Below, one piece after another: positions 1 through 6,878 of a stretch of 7,747 nt of DNA (position 1 is the first letter of the stretch; each line of letters begins with the position of its first letter). Origin of the DNA: Pseudomonadota bacterium. GTDB lineage: Bacteria > Pseudomonadota > Gammaproteobacteria > Steroidobacterales > Rariloculaceae. The translations under genes were made by a program, and so were the position numbers. The notes under the pieces were generated by a model that saw only the letters and a list, made by a program, of their open reading frames with translations, ran no database searches and was not told where the DNA came from. The DNA is taken from NCBI GenBank assembly GCA_009843005.1, contig VYEH01000289.1, forward strand, positions 326-8,072, written 5' to 3'.

Positions 1-411
1 CTTGTCCTTGGTCATGATGTTTTCGCCGCGGGCTGCCATGTGGTACTCGTGGATCCGGGTCTCGACGATGGCGTCCACCGGGCAGGCCTCTTCGCAGAAG
101 CCGCAGTAGATGCACTTGAAGAGGTCGATGTCGTAGCGGGTGGTGCGCCGGGTGCCGTCCTCACCGACGTCGGACTCGATGGTGATGGCGAGTGCGGGGC
201 AGACCGCTTCGCAGAGCTTGCACGCGATGCAGCGCTCTTCACCGCTGGGGTAGCGCCGCAGGGCGTGCAACCCGCGAAAGCGCGGCGACTGGGGCGTCTT
301 CTCTTCCGGGTAGTTGACGGTGACCTTCTTTACGAACGGGTTCTTGAGCGTGAGGCGCAGCCCCTTGCCCAGTTCCGTCATCAGAAACGTCTTGATCAGG
401 TTTCGAAACAC
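1..411 (-). CDS. nuoI: NADH-quinone oxidoreductase subunit I (2x 4Fe-4S ferredoxin-like), 3' end missing
   Basis: The first 137 codons are present; the frame is still open (ending ...NIMTKDK) where the window stops. NuoI binds clusters N6a and N6b and relays electrons from NuoG to N2 in NuoB. Both binding motifs are intact: CIACKLCEAVCP (C61, C64, C67, C71) and CIYCGFCEEACP (C100, C103, C106, C110). The sequence YPEEKTPQSPRFRGLHALRR (34-53) is typical of the roughly 160-residue proteobacterial form, so about 25 residues are probably missing. I chose the GTG at 409-411 as the start: it follows AAGGTAGG at a suitable distance, and its N-terminus (MFRNLIKTFLMTELGKGL) aligns in length with relatives I recall. 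An in-frame TAG at 418-420 rules out a longer N-terminus. The alternative ATG at 381 would remove ten residues and has no ribosome-binding site in front. Confidence 0.95.
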   Translation of the reverse strand, partial: MFRNLIKTFLMTELGKGLRLTLKNPFVKKVTVNYPEEKTPQSPRFRGLHALRRYPSGEERCIACKLCEAVCPALAITIESDVGEDGTRRTTRYDIDLFKCIYCGFCEEACPVDAIVETRIHEYHMAARGENIMTKDK

Positions 412-416
412 GCGTA

Positions 417-424
417 CCTACCTT
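417..424 (-). promoter_or_regulatory. Ribosome binding site for nuoI (supports a GTG start)
   Basis: The minus strand reads AAGGTAGG here. AAGG (421-424) is 9 bases and TAGG (417-420) is 5 bases from the GTG at 411. No comparable purine-rich site precedes the downstream in-frame ATG at 381, so this site decides the start in favour of GTG. The TAG inside it is also the in-frame stop that limits nuoI upstream. Confidence 0.65.
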
Positions 425-454
425 GAGCCGATATTTCCGCTGCAGCCCGACATC

Positions 455-1531
455 TCACGCCGACCAGGGCCCCACCTGCGCCACCACCATGACCCCCTCT
501 ACCGCGCTCCACACGATGGTGACGGGAATGAACACCTTCCAGCCCAGCCGCATGATCTGGTCATAGCGGTAGCGCGGAAACGTCGCCCGGAACCACAGGA
601 AACAGAATCCGAAGAACGCCATCTTCATCGCAAGCCACGCGAAGTGCGGCTCGGCGAGAAACGTGCCGGCAAGCCCCGGCACGCCGGCGAAGGGCGACAG
701 CCAGCCGCCCATGAAGAGTACCGAGGTGAGCGCGGTGATCAGGATCATGTTGGCGTATTCGGCCAGGAAGAACAGGCCGAAGGCGATGCCCCCGTATTCC
801 ACGTGAAAGCCTGCCACGATCTCGGATTCGCCCTCGGCCACGTCGAAGGGCGCGCGGTTGGTTTCGGCGACTCCGGAGATGAAATACACCACAAACAGCG
901 GCAACAGTGGCCACACGAACCAGCGGCTGATGCTCACCCCGGCCTGGGCCTCGACGATCTGACCCATGTTGAGGCTGCCGCCGGCCATGAGCACGCCCAC
1001 CAGCGCGAATCCCATGGCGATCTCGTAGGCGACGATCTGTGCGGCCGAGCGCATCGCCCCGAGGAAGGCGTACTTGGAGTTCGACGCCCAGCCGGCGAGG
1101 ATTACGCCGTAGACGCCGAGCGAGGTCACCGCGAGCACGTAGAGCAGTCCGGCGTCGATGTCCGCAATCACGAACGACGGGTCGAAGGGGATCACCGCCC
1201 ACGCGGCGAATGCCGTCAGCAGCGAGAGCACCGGCGCCAGCAGGAACAGCAGCCAGTTGGCGTTGGCGGGAACGATGACTTCCTTGAGCAGCATCTTGAT
1301 GACGTCGGCGAACGGCTGCAGCACGCCCCGCCAGCCGACCCGCTGGGGACCGACCCGGTTCTGGATGAAGCCGATGATCTTGCGTTCGGCATAGGTAAAG
1401 TAGGCGACCGCCAGGATCAGCGGCAGCAGCACGATCGCGATCTTGATGGCCGTGAGCGAAATGTACACCATCCAGCCGGGGAGCCCGAAAAAACCGAGCA
1501 GGCTTTCCATGAGCGCAAGGAGTTCAGTCAT
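455..1531 (-). CDS. nuoH: NADH-quinone oxidoreductase subunit H (membrane subunit)
   Basis: NuoH (358 residues) is the inner-membrane subunit that docks the peripheral arm, forms the entrance to the quinone chamber and begins the charged axis linking quinone reduction to proton translocation. About eight hydrophobic segments can be seen, roughly at 24-46, 92-113, 127-147, 165-185, 207-222, 249-275, 300-314 and 334-351, which agrees with the eight helices of the family. The strongly conserved loops are all present: AERKIIGFIQNRVGPQRVG (48-66), LQPFADVIKM (71-80), GWASNSKYAFLGAMRSAAQ (147-165), then ETNRAPFDVAEGESEIVAGF (223-242) followed by HVEYGG, and RATFPRYRYDQ (315-325). The ATG at 1531 lies 12 bases after the nuoG stop with a modest GGGAA at 1537-1541. 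The stop is TGA at 455-457, 43 bases before nuoI. Confidence 0.98.
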   Translation of the reverse strand: MTELLALMESLLGFFGLPGWMVYISLTAIKIAIVLLPLILAVAYFTYAERKIIGFIQNRVGPQRVGWRGVLQPFADVIKMLLKEVIVPANANWLLFLLAPVLSLLTAFAAWAVIPFDPSFVIADIDAGLLYVLAVTSLGVYGVILAGWASNSKYAFLGAMRSAAQIVAYEIAMGFALVGVLMAGGSLNMGQIVEAQAGVSISRWFVWPLLPLFVVYFISGVAETNRAPFDVAEGESEIVAGFHVEYGGIAFGLFFLAEYANMILITALTSVLFMGGWLSPFAGVPGLAGTFLAEPHFAWLAMKMAFFGFCFLWFRATFPRYRYDQIMRLGWKVFIPVTIVWSAVEGVMVVAQVGPWSA

Positions 1532-1543
1532 CGCCGTTCCCGC

Positions 1544-3739
1544 TCACCGGGCGTCCGCCGCCGCCGGGTCCGTTTCCCGTGCCGCCGCCGTCTGTTGCAG
1601 CGCCTGTCCCCGCCGAACGATCGGGTCTACCGAGTAGATGGGCACGTCGAGCACGGCCTCGTCGCACTCCGCGGGGGCGCAGGCAGGTATGAAACCGCCC
1701 TCATATGCCGTACCGGGACGGTAATTCCCCAGGGCGCCGGTCAATTCTTCCCGAATGTCCACCGCCGAACGGTACTCGCAATCCGGCAACCCCAAATGGT
1801 TGCCGAGGACCCGCAGCACGCGCCACCCTTCACGGGCCTCGCCCACGGTGTCGGCCGCCGCCTCGACGCTCTGCCAGCTACCCTCCACGTTGACGTAGGT
1901 GCCCGCCGTCTCGGCAAACGTGGCGATGGGCAGAAGGATGTCGGCGGCGCCCTCCAATGCATCGCTTGAGTGGGAAGTGAAGCAGATCACCTTGTCGGCC
2001 GCGCCGAGCGCGTCCTGCGCAAGCAACGCATCGGACAGGTCATGCTCCGGCTCGAGTCCGAACAGCACATAGACCCGGCGCGGTGCGGCCAGCATGGCCT
2101 CGGCGCTGAGTCCGGGATTTTCTAACGGCTGCCCGCCGGGACCGCGATGGGGCAGCACGCCCGCCAGGGCCGCACCCGCCGCATTGGCTCCCTCGGGCAG
2201 ATAGCCCAGGGTCGCCCCGGTGACCCGGCAAAGCGCCGCCGCAATGGAACGGATGTCGGCAAAGCGTGGATGCCGCATGGCAATCTGGCCCAGCAGCAGG
2301 AGCGCCCGGGACTTGTCGAGGAGTAGGCGAGCCGCGGTGCGTTCCGGCTCGCCGGGCTCGGCGGCATCGAGAAGCGTCTGCCACTCCCCACCCGGTGTCC
2401 GGCTGCTCAGTTCGCAGGCCGCCGCCAGCACGTCCGCCAGCGACCCCGCCAGGGTCGAAAGCGGCGCCGGGACACACACGTCGTAGCGGAAGTGGTATTC
2501 GTACTCTGCCGGGTTCACGAAACCCACGGCGGCGCCGTTGAGCGCGGAATTTCGAATCCGGTGCGCAAGGATCGGCACCTCCATGCGCAGGTTCGAACCC
2601 ACCACGAGCACGCCTTCCAGGTCGTCGAGACCCGCGATCGACGTGCCCAGGGCGGGCCACAACGGATCGCCCCCCTGGTCGCGGAAGTCCCGGGAGCGCA
2701 AGCGGTGGTCGATGTTATTGCTGCCCAGGTGCCGGGCGATGCGGTTGAGCAGGTACATCTCTTCCACCGTGGCGTTGGGCGACACCAGGAACCCGAGCCC
2801 GTCACCGCCCTGCTTCGCCGCATCCCGCAACGTCTCGGCCGCATTATCCACCGCCAGCGACCAGCCGATGTCCGCCCACCCCTGGGGACCGTAGACTCTC
2901 GGCAGCATCAGCCGGTCGCCTGTGTAGATTCCTTCGTAGCTGAACCGGTCGCGGTCGGAAATCCAGGTCTCGTTGATGGCGTCGTTGTCCCGGGGCACGA
3001 CGCGCTTGAGCTTCCCGCGCAGGACGTGCCCGTAAAGGTTGGAACCGGCACAGTCGTGGGGCGAAACCAGGGGCCGCGCCACCATCTCCCAGGCCCGGGC
3101 GCTGTAGCGATAGGGCTTGTTGTTGAGCGCGCCCACCGGGCAGAGATCGATGATGTTGCCGGACAATTCATGATCGACGCTGCGCTCGACCCAAGTGCCG
3201 ATCTCCATGTCCTCGCTGCGGCCGGTGGCCCCCAGTTCCTGGATCCCCGCGATCTCCTCCCCGAAGCGGACGCAGCGGGTGCAGTGGATGCAGCGGGTCA
3301 TGTCCGTGGAGACCAGCGGCCCCAGGTTCTTGTCCTTGACGACGCGTTTCTTCTCGGTGTAGCGGGATACGCCCCGGCCGTACCCCATGGCAAGGTCCTG
3401 CAGCTCGCACTCCCCGCCCTGGTCGCAGATCGGGCAGTCCAGGGGGTGGTTGATGAGCAGGAACTCCATGGTGGCCTTCTGCGCCGAAATCGCGGCGGGC
3501 GAGCGGGTGAAGACCTTCATGCCGTCCATCACCGGCGTGGCGCAGGCCGGCAGGGGCTTGGGCGCCCGTTCGACCTCCACCAGGCACATGCGGCAGTTCG
3601 CCGCCACGCTCAGCTTGCGGTGGTAGCAGAAGCGCGGCACGTAGGCATCCTCTCGGTCTGTGACCTCGATGAGCATCTGCCCGGCCCGTGCCTCGACCGG
3701 GACGCCGTCGATTTCAATGGTAACGGTGTTGTCAGCCAT
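1544..3739 (-). CDS. nuoG: NADH-quinone oxidoreductase subunit G (75 kDa, Fe-S)
   Basis: NuoG (731 residues) carries electrons from N3 in NuoF toward NuoI. The N-terminal ferredoxin-like domain has the 2Fe-2S N1b ligands C38, C49, C52 and C66. Next comes the His/Cys cluster N5 (H98, C102, C105, C111, within NHPLDCPICDQGGEC), then N4 (C150, C153, C156, and C200 in LCPVGAL). The remainder, from about 220, is the molybdopterin-oxidoreductase-like fold that lacks a cofactor in this family. Conserved TAGTYVNVEGSWQ (611-623) and the terminal VPIYSVDPIVRR (699-710) show that the gene is complete. The region where E. coli NuoG binds the extra cluster N7 has only one cysteine (C230, in SPHDCAGSN), so N7 should be absent, as in mitochondrial-type homologues. 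E. coli NuoG is about 908 residues. The start is ATG 16 bases after nuoF; the nearest GAGGA overlaps the nuoF TGA, 13 bases upstream, so the RBS is weak. Confidence 0.97.
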   Translation of the reverse strand: MADNTVTIEIDGVPVEARAGQMLIEVTDREDAYVPRFCYHRKLSVAANCRMCLVEVERAPKPLPACATPVMDGMKVFTRSPAAISAQKATMEFLLINHPLDCPICDQGGECELQDLAMGYGRGVSRYTEKKRVVKDKNLGPLVSTDMTRCIHCTRCVRFGEEIAGIQELGATGRSEDMEIGTWVERSVDHELSGNIIDLCPVGALNNKPYRYSARAWEMVARPLVSPHDCAGSNLYGHVLRGKLKRVVPRDNDAINETWISDRDRFSYEGIYTGDRLMLPRVYGPQGWADIGWSLAVDNAAETLRDAAKQGGDGLGFLVSPNATVEEMYLLNRIARHLGSNNIDHRLRSRDFRDQGGDPLWPALGTSIAGLDDLEGVLVVGSNLRMEVPILAHRIRNSALNGAAVGFVNPAEYEYHFRYDVCVPAPLSTLAGSLADVLAAACELSSRTPGGEWQTLLDAAEPGEPERTAARLLLDKSRALLLLGQIAMRHPRFADIRSIAAALCRVTGATLGYLPEGANAAGAALAGVLPHRGPGGQPLENPGLSAEAMLAAPRRVYVLFGLEPEHDLSDALLAQDALGAADKVICFTSHSSDALEGAADILLPIATFAETAGTYVNVEGSWQSVEAAADTVGEAREGWRVLRVLGNHLGLPDCEYRSAVDIREELTGALGNYRPGTAYEGGFIPACAPAECDEAVLDVPIYSVDPIVRRGQALQQTAAARETDPAAADAR

Positions 3740-3755
3740 GTCCCTGCCCGCGTCC

Positions 3756-5063
3756 TCAGGCGGCGGTATCCAGTTGATCGACGATGCTGCGGCCGCCGTG
3801 TTCGATCATGTATTCGAATTCGTGCCGGAAGTGCTTCATGAAACTCTGCACCGGCCAGGCCGCTGCGTCGCCCAGGGCGCAGATCGTATGCCCCTCGATC
3901 TTGTTGGCCACGTCCACCAGCATGTCGAGGTCCGCCTGGCGGCCCTTGCCCTGCGTAATCCTCGTGAGCACGCGGTAAAGCCACCCCGTACCCTCCCGGC
4001 AGGGCGTGCACTGCCCGCAGGACTCAGCGTAATAGAACCTGGAAATGCGCCGCAGCACGCTCACCATGCAGGTGGTCTCGTCCATGACGATGGCCGCGCC
4101 CGTACCCAACCCTGATCCTGCCTTCTGGATCGTGTCAAAGTCCATGGTGAGTTCGATGATGATGTCCGCGGGCAGCACCTGCACGGACGAGCCGCCGGGA
4201 ATCACCGCCTTCAATCGCCGTCCCGCGCGCACACCGCCGGCGACCGCGAGCAGGTCGCGGAACGGAATACCCAGCGGCAATTCGTAGTTGCCGGGCCGCT
4301 CGACGTGGCCCGATACGGAAAAGATCGCCGGGCCGCCGGAACGTTCCACACCGAGATCCGCGAACCAACCTGCGCCGTTGCGCAGGATCGCAGGCACAGA
4401 CGCCACGGTCTGGGTGTTGTTGATGGTGGTGGGCGCGCCGTAGAGCCCGTAGTTGGCCGGGAACGGCGGCTTGAAGCGGGGCTTGCCCGGTTTGCCTTCC
4501 AGCGATTCGAGCAGGGCGGTTTCTTCGCCGCAAATGTAGGCGCCGGCGCCGACGAAGGTGTAGAGATCGTAGTCGATGCCCGAGTCTTGCAGGTTCCTCC
4601 CAAGCAGGCCGGCTTCATACGCCTCGCGCACGGCCGCGTCGAAGCGCTCTACGGGCTCGCCCTGAAACTCGCCGCGTATGTAGTTGTAGCCCACCGTGGC
4701 GCCCATGGCGTAGCCGCCGATGGCCATGCCCTCGATGATGGAATGGGGGTTGTAGCGGAGGATCTCCCGGTCGTGGCAGGTGCCGGGCTCGCTCTCGTCG
4801 GAATTGCAGACGAAGTACTTCTGCACGTTCTTGTCCCGGGGCATGAAGCTCCACTTCAGCCCTGTGGGAAACCCGGCCCCGCCCCGGCCGCGCAATCCCG
4901 ACGCCTTGACCTCTTCAATGATGGCTTCTCGCGTCCAACCACCCTCGAGCACCTTCCGCCAGGCCTGGTAACCGCCGCCGGCCAGGTAATTCTCTAGCGT
5001 CCACGGCTCTGCCGCGGGATCCATGGACGGCAGGCAGATACGGTAGTCTTCGTTCGCGGCCAC
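3756..5063 (-). CDS. nuoF: NADH-quinone oxidoreductase subunit F (51 kDa, NADH/FMN/4Fe-4S)
   Basis: NuoF (435 residues) is the NADH-oxidising subunit: it binds NADH and FMN and passes electrons to cluster N3. The glycine-rich nucleotide loop is GRGGAGFPTGLKW (59-71), the FMN/NADH-site segment is CNSDESEPGT (86-95), and a second conserved loop is GAGAYICGEETALLESLEG (172-190). The N3 ligands are in ESCGQCTPCREG (C349, C352, C355), with the fourth in HTICALGDA (C395). Length is typical. The start is a GTG at 5061-5063, one base after the nuoE stop, with GGAGGAG at 5074-5080 inside the last nuoE codons. The protein then reads MAANEDYR, and the family-wide PWTLENYLAGGGYQAWRK begins at residue 20, so the short leader is of plausible length. 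NuoE and NuoF form a compact pair, so translational coupling is likely. Confidence 0.98.
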   Translation of the reverse strand: MAANEDYRICLPSMDPAAEPWTLENYLAGGGYQAWRKVLEGGWTREAIIEEVKASGLRGRGGAGFPTGLKWSFMPRDKNVQKYFVCNSDESEPGTCHDREILRYNPHSIIEGMAIGGYAMGATVGYNYIRGEFQGEPVERFDAAVREAYEAGLLGRNLQDSGIDYDLYTFVGAGAYICGEETALLESLEGKPGKPRFKPPFPANYGLYGAPTTINNTQTVASVPAILRNGAGWFADLGVERSGGPAIFSVSGHVERPGNYELPLGIPFRDLLAVAGGVRAGRRLKAVIPGGSSVQVLPADIIIELTMDFDTIQKAGSGLGTGAAIVMDETTCMVSVLRRISRFYYAESCGQCTPCREGTGWLYRVLTRITQGKGRQADLDMLVDVANKIEGHTICALGDAAAWPVQSFMKHFRHEFEYMIEHGGRSIVDQLDTAA

Positions 5064-5064
5064 G

Positions 5065-5625
5065 TTACGCCAACTCCTCCAGGATCGCGCCGACCTTCTC
5101 CGGTGTCAGGTTCTCGTGATAGGTGTGATCCAGCATCATCATCGGCGCCCCGCAGCACGCCGCCAGGCACTCTTCCTCGCGCTTGAGATAAATTCTGCCG
5201 TCCGGGGTACTTTCGCCGAGCTTGATGCCCAACTTGTTCTCGATGTACGCGACGATTTCGTCCGAGCCCTGCAGCATGCAGGAGATGTTCGTGCATACGG
5301 AAATGCAGGTCCGCCCCACGGGCTCGGTCTCCAACATCGAGTAGAAGGTGGCAACCTCGTAGACCTGAATCGGCGGCATCTCCAGATACTCGGCCACCGC
5401 ATCCATCTGTTCCCGGGTCAGGTAACCGTGGTTCTCGTGCTGAGCCGCCATCAGCGCGCCGAGCACCGCGGAACGCTGACGCCCTTCTGGGAAGCGCGCC
5501 ACCCATCCGTCGATCTCGGTGCGTACACGGTCGGATAACTGCTGCTCGCTCAACCGCGACTGCTCGCCTGACGGCGCCGACCCGCTCAGTCGTGCCTCGC
5601 CTGACGATGGCGCCTGTGCGCTCAT
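5065..5625 (-). CDS. nuoE: NADH-quinone oxidoreductase subunit E (24 kDa, 2Fe-2S)
   Basis: NuoE (186 residues) is the thioredoxin-like subunit that holds the 2Fe-2S cluster N1a next to the FMN of NuoF. The four ligands are visible as CTNISC (C111, C116) and CLAAC (C153, C157), with the family spacing. The helical N-terminal domain of the family is recognisable (GALMAAQHENHGYLT, 56-70; VYEVATFYSML, 88-98). The open frame runs on upstream to 5982, but that extra part is only a shadow of nuoD. The true start is the ATG at 5625: it overlaps the nuoD stop as ATGA, has GGGGAG 8 bases upstream, and gives the expected size. The first 30 residues are a Ser/Gln/Gly-rich tail containing two similar units, APSSGEARLS (5-14) and APSGEQSRLS (17-26). 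The stop is separated from the nuoF start by one base. Confidence 0.96.
   Translation of the reverse strand: MSAQAPSSGEARLSGSAPSGEQSRLSEQQLSDRVRTEIDGWVARFPEGRQRSAVLGALMAAQHENHGYLTREQMDAVAEYLEMPPIQVYEVATFYSMLETEPVGRTCISVCTNISCMLQGSDEIVAYIENKLGIKLGESTPDGRIYLKREEECLAACCGAPMMMLDHTYHENLTPEKVGAILEELA
5074..5080 (-). promoter_or_regulatory. Ribosome binding site for nuoF (GTG start) inside nuoE
   Basis: The minus strand reads GGAGGAG, a strong Shine-Dalgarno match, ending 10 bases before the GTG at 5063. It also encodes part of the final Glu-Glu-Leu of NuoE. The strength of this site compensates for the non-ATG start, and ribosomes finishing nuoE would stop one base from the nuoF start codon. Confidence 0.75.
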
Positions 5626-6875
5626 CGATCTATCTCCCCGAAGACGATGTCCTGGGTGCCGATCACCGCCACCACGTCCGCCAGCATGTGCCCGGTGACC
5701 ATCTCGTTCATGGAGGCCAGGTGGGCGAAACCGGGCGCCCGTACCTTGACCCGGTAGGGCTTGTTGGCGCCGTCGGACACCAGGTAGACGCCGAACTCGC
5801 CCTTTGGGTGTTCGATCGCGGCGTAGGCCTCCCCTTCGGGTACGCAATAGCCTTCCGTGAACAGCTTGAAGTGGTGGATGAGGGATTCCATGTCGTCCTT
5901 CATCTCGATCCGCGCCGGGGGGATGATCTTGTGGTCGTCCAGGACCACCGGCCCCGGATTCTCGCGGAGCCAGTCGACGCACTGCTTGATGATCCTGTTG
6001 GACTGGCGCATTTCCTCGACACGCACCAGGTAACGGTCGTAGCAGTCGCCGTTGACGCCCACGGGGATGTCGAAGTCCATCCGGTCATAGACCTCGTAGG
6101 GCTGCATCTTCCGAAGGTCCCAGACCACGCCCGAACCGCGAAGCATGGGGCCGGAGAAGCCCAGTTGCTTCGCCCGCTCCGGGGTTACCACGCCGATATT
6201 CACCGTGCGCTGCTTCCAGATCCGGTTGTCGGTGAGCAAAGTCTCGTACTCGTCGATGCGGCCCGGGAAGCGATCCGCGAAGGCGTCGATGAAGTCCAGC
6301 AGCGAACCGCTGCGGTCCTCGTTCATTCGCTTGAGTTCCTTCGCGCTGCGGTTGTCGGCGGGCTGATACGTCGGCATTTCCTCCGGCAAGTCCCTGAAAA
6401 CGCCGCCGGGGCGGTAGTAGGTGGCGTGCATGCGGGTGCCGGAGACCGCCTCGTAGCAGTCCATGAGGTCCTCGCGCTCGCGGAAGCAGTACAGGAACAT
6501 GGTCATGGCGCCGATATCGAGCCCATGGGCGCCGAGCCACATCAGGTGGTTGAGTATCCGGGTGATTTCGTCGAACAGCACTCGGATGTACTGGGCCCGG
6601 ATGGGCGGCGCGATGCCCAGCAGCTTTTCGATGGCGAGCACATAGCCATGCTCATTGCACATCATCGAGACGTAGTCCAGCCGGTCCATGTAGCCGATGG
6701 ACTGGTTGAAGGGCTTGGATTCGGCCAGCTTTTCCGTGGCCCGGTGGAGCAGCCCGACGTGAGGGTCGGCACGGTGGATGACCTCGCCGTCCATCTCCAG
6801 CACGAGCCGCAGCACGCCATGGGCCGCCGGGTGTTGCGGTCCGAAGTTCATGGTGAAATTCTGGATCTCGGGCAT
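5622..6875 (-). CDS. nuoD: NADH-quinone oxidoreductase subunit D (49 kDa subunit)
   Basis: NuoD (417 residues) forms the quinone-binding pocket of complex I with NuoB and is related to the large subunit of NiFe hydrogenases, without the metal. Visible family marks are FGPQHPAAHG (11-20), whose histidine loop lines the quinone site, LLHRATEKLAESK (42-54), RLDYVSMMCNEHGY (65-78) with the conserved Tyr68 thought to contact the quinone headgroup, LLTDNRIWKQR (213-223), GPMLRGSG (242-249), YEVYDRMDFDIPVG (260-273) and the C-terminal DIVFGEIDR (409-417), which matches the hydrogenase-like C-terminus of the family. Length is normal for an unfused NuoD. The ATG start has a good AAGGA at 6883-6887, 7 bases upstream and inside the end of nuoC. 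Its TGA stop overlaps the nuoE start codon as ATGA, suggesting coupled translation. Confidence 0.98.
   Translation of the reverse strand: MPEIQNFTMNFGPQHPAAHGVLRLVLEMDGEVIHRADPHVGLLHRATEKLAESKPFNQSIGYMDRLDYVSMMCNEHGYVLAIEKLLGIAPPIRAQYIRVLFDEITRILNHLMWLGAHGLDIGAMTMFLYCFREREDLMDCYEAVSGTRMHATYYRPGGVFRDLPEEMPTYQPADNRSAKELKRMNEDRSGSLLDFIDAFADRFPGRIDEYETLLTDNRIWKQRTVNIGVVTPERAKQLGFSGPMLRGSGVVWDLRKMQPYEVYDRMDFDIPVGVNGDCYDRYLVRVEEMRQSNRIIKQCVDWLRENPGPVVLDDHKIIPPARIEMKDDMESLIHHFKLFTEGYCVPEGEAYAAIEHPKGEFGVYLVSDGANKPYRVKVRAPGFAHLASMNEMVTGHMLADVVAVIGTQDIVFGEIDR
5634..5639 (-). promoter_or_regulatory. Ribosome binding site for nuoE inside the end of nuoD
   Basis: The minus strand reads GGGGAG, 8 bases before the ATG at 5625, and lies within the final codons of nuoD (Gly-Glu of GEIDR). 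Together with the ATGA stop/start overlap it fixes the nuoE start, in preference to the much longer open frame that extends back over nuoD. Confidence 0.7.
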
Positions 6876-6878
6876 GGG

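Noticed and set aside
400..409. A perfect 10-base palindrome (GTTTCGAAAC) at the start of nuoI, considered as an operator
   Set aside because: It lies within codons 1-5 of nuoI in the middle of an operon with no promoter visible nearby; one 10-base palindrome in 7.7 kb is expected by chance.
412..454. The nuoH-nuoI gap considered as a terminator or promoter
   Set aside because: There is only a short GCTGCAGC palindrome without a T-tract, and no convincing -35/-10 pair. The genes flanking it are the usual operon neighbours.
314..1969. A 551-codon open frame on the plus strand opposite nuoI, nuoH and the end of nuoG
   Set aside because: It is rich in Arg, His, Glu and Gln with no hydrophobic core or motif, and spans three well-supported genes on the other strand. 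It is best explained as a compositional shadow.
2492..3841. A 449-codon open frame on the plus strand opposite nuoG and the end of nuoF
   Set aside because: It is antisense to the conserved Fe-S motifs of nuoG, with no family signature and no RBS that stood out; it is a shadow of codon bias.
5626..5982. An upstream extension of nuoE to 305 residues
   Set aside because: The added part is Arg/Gly-rich out-of-frame nuoD sequence. The ATG at 5625 with GGGGAG and the ATGA overlap gives a normal NuoE.
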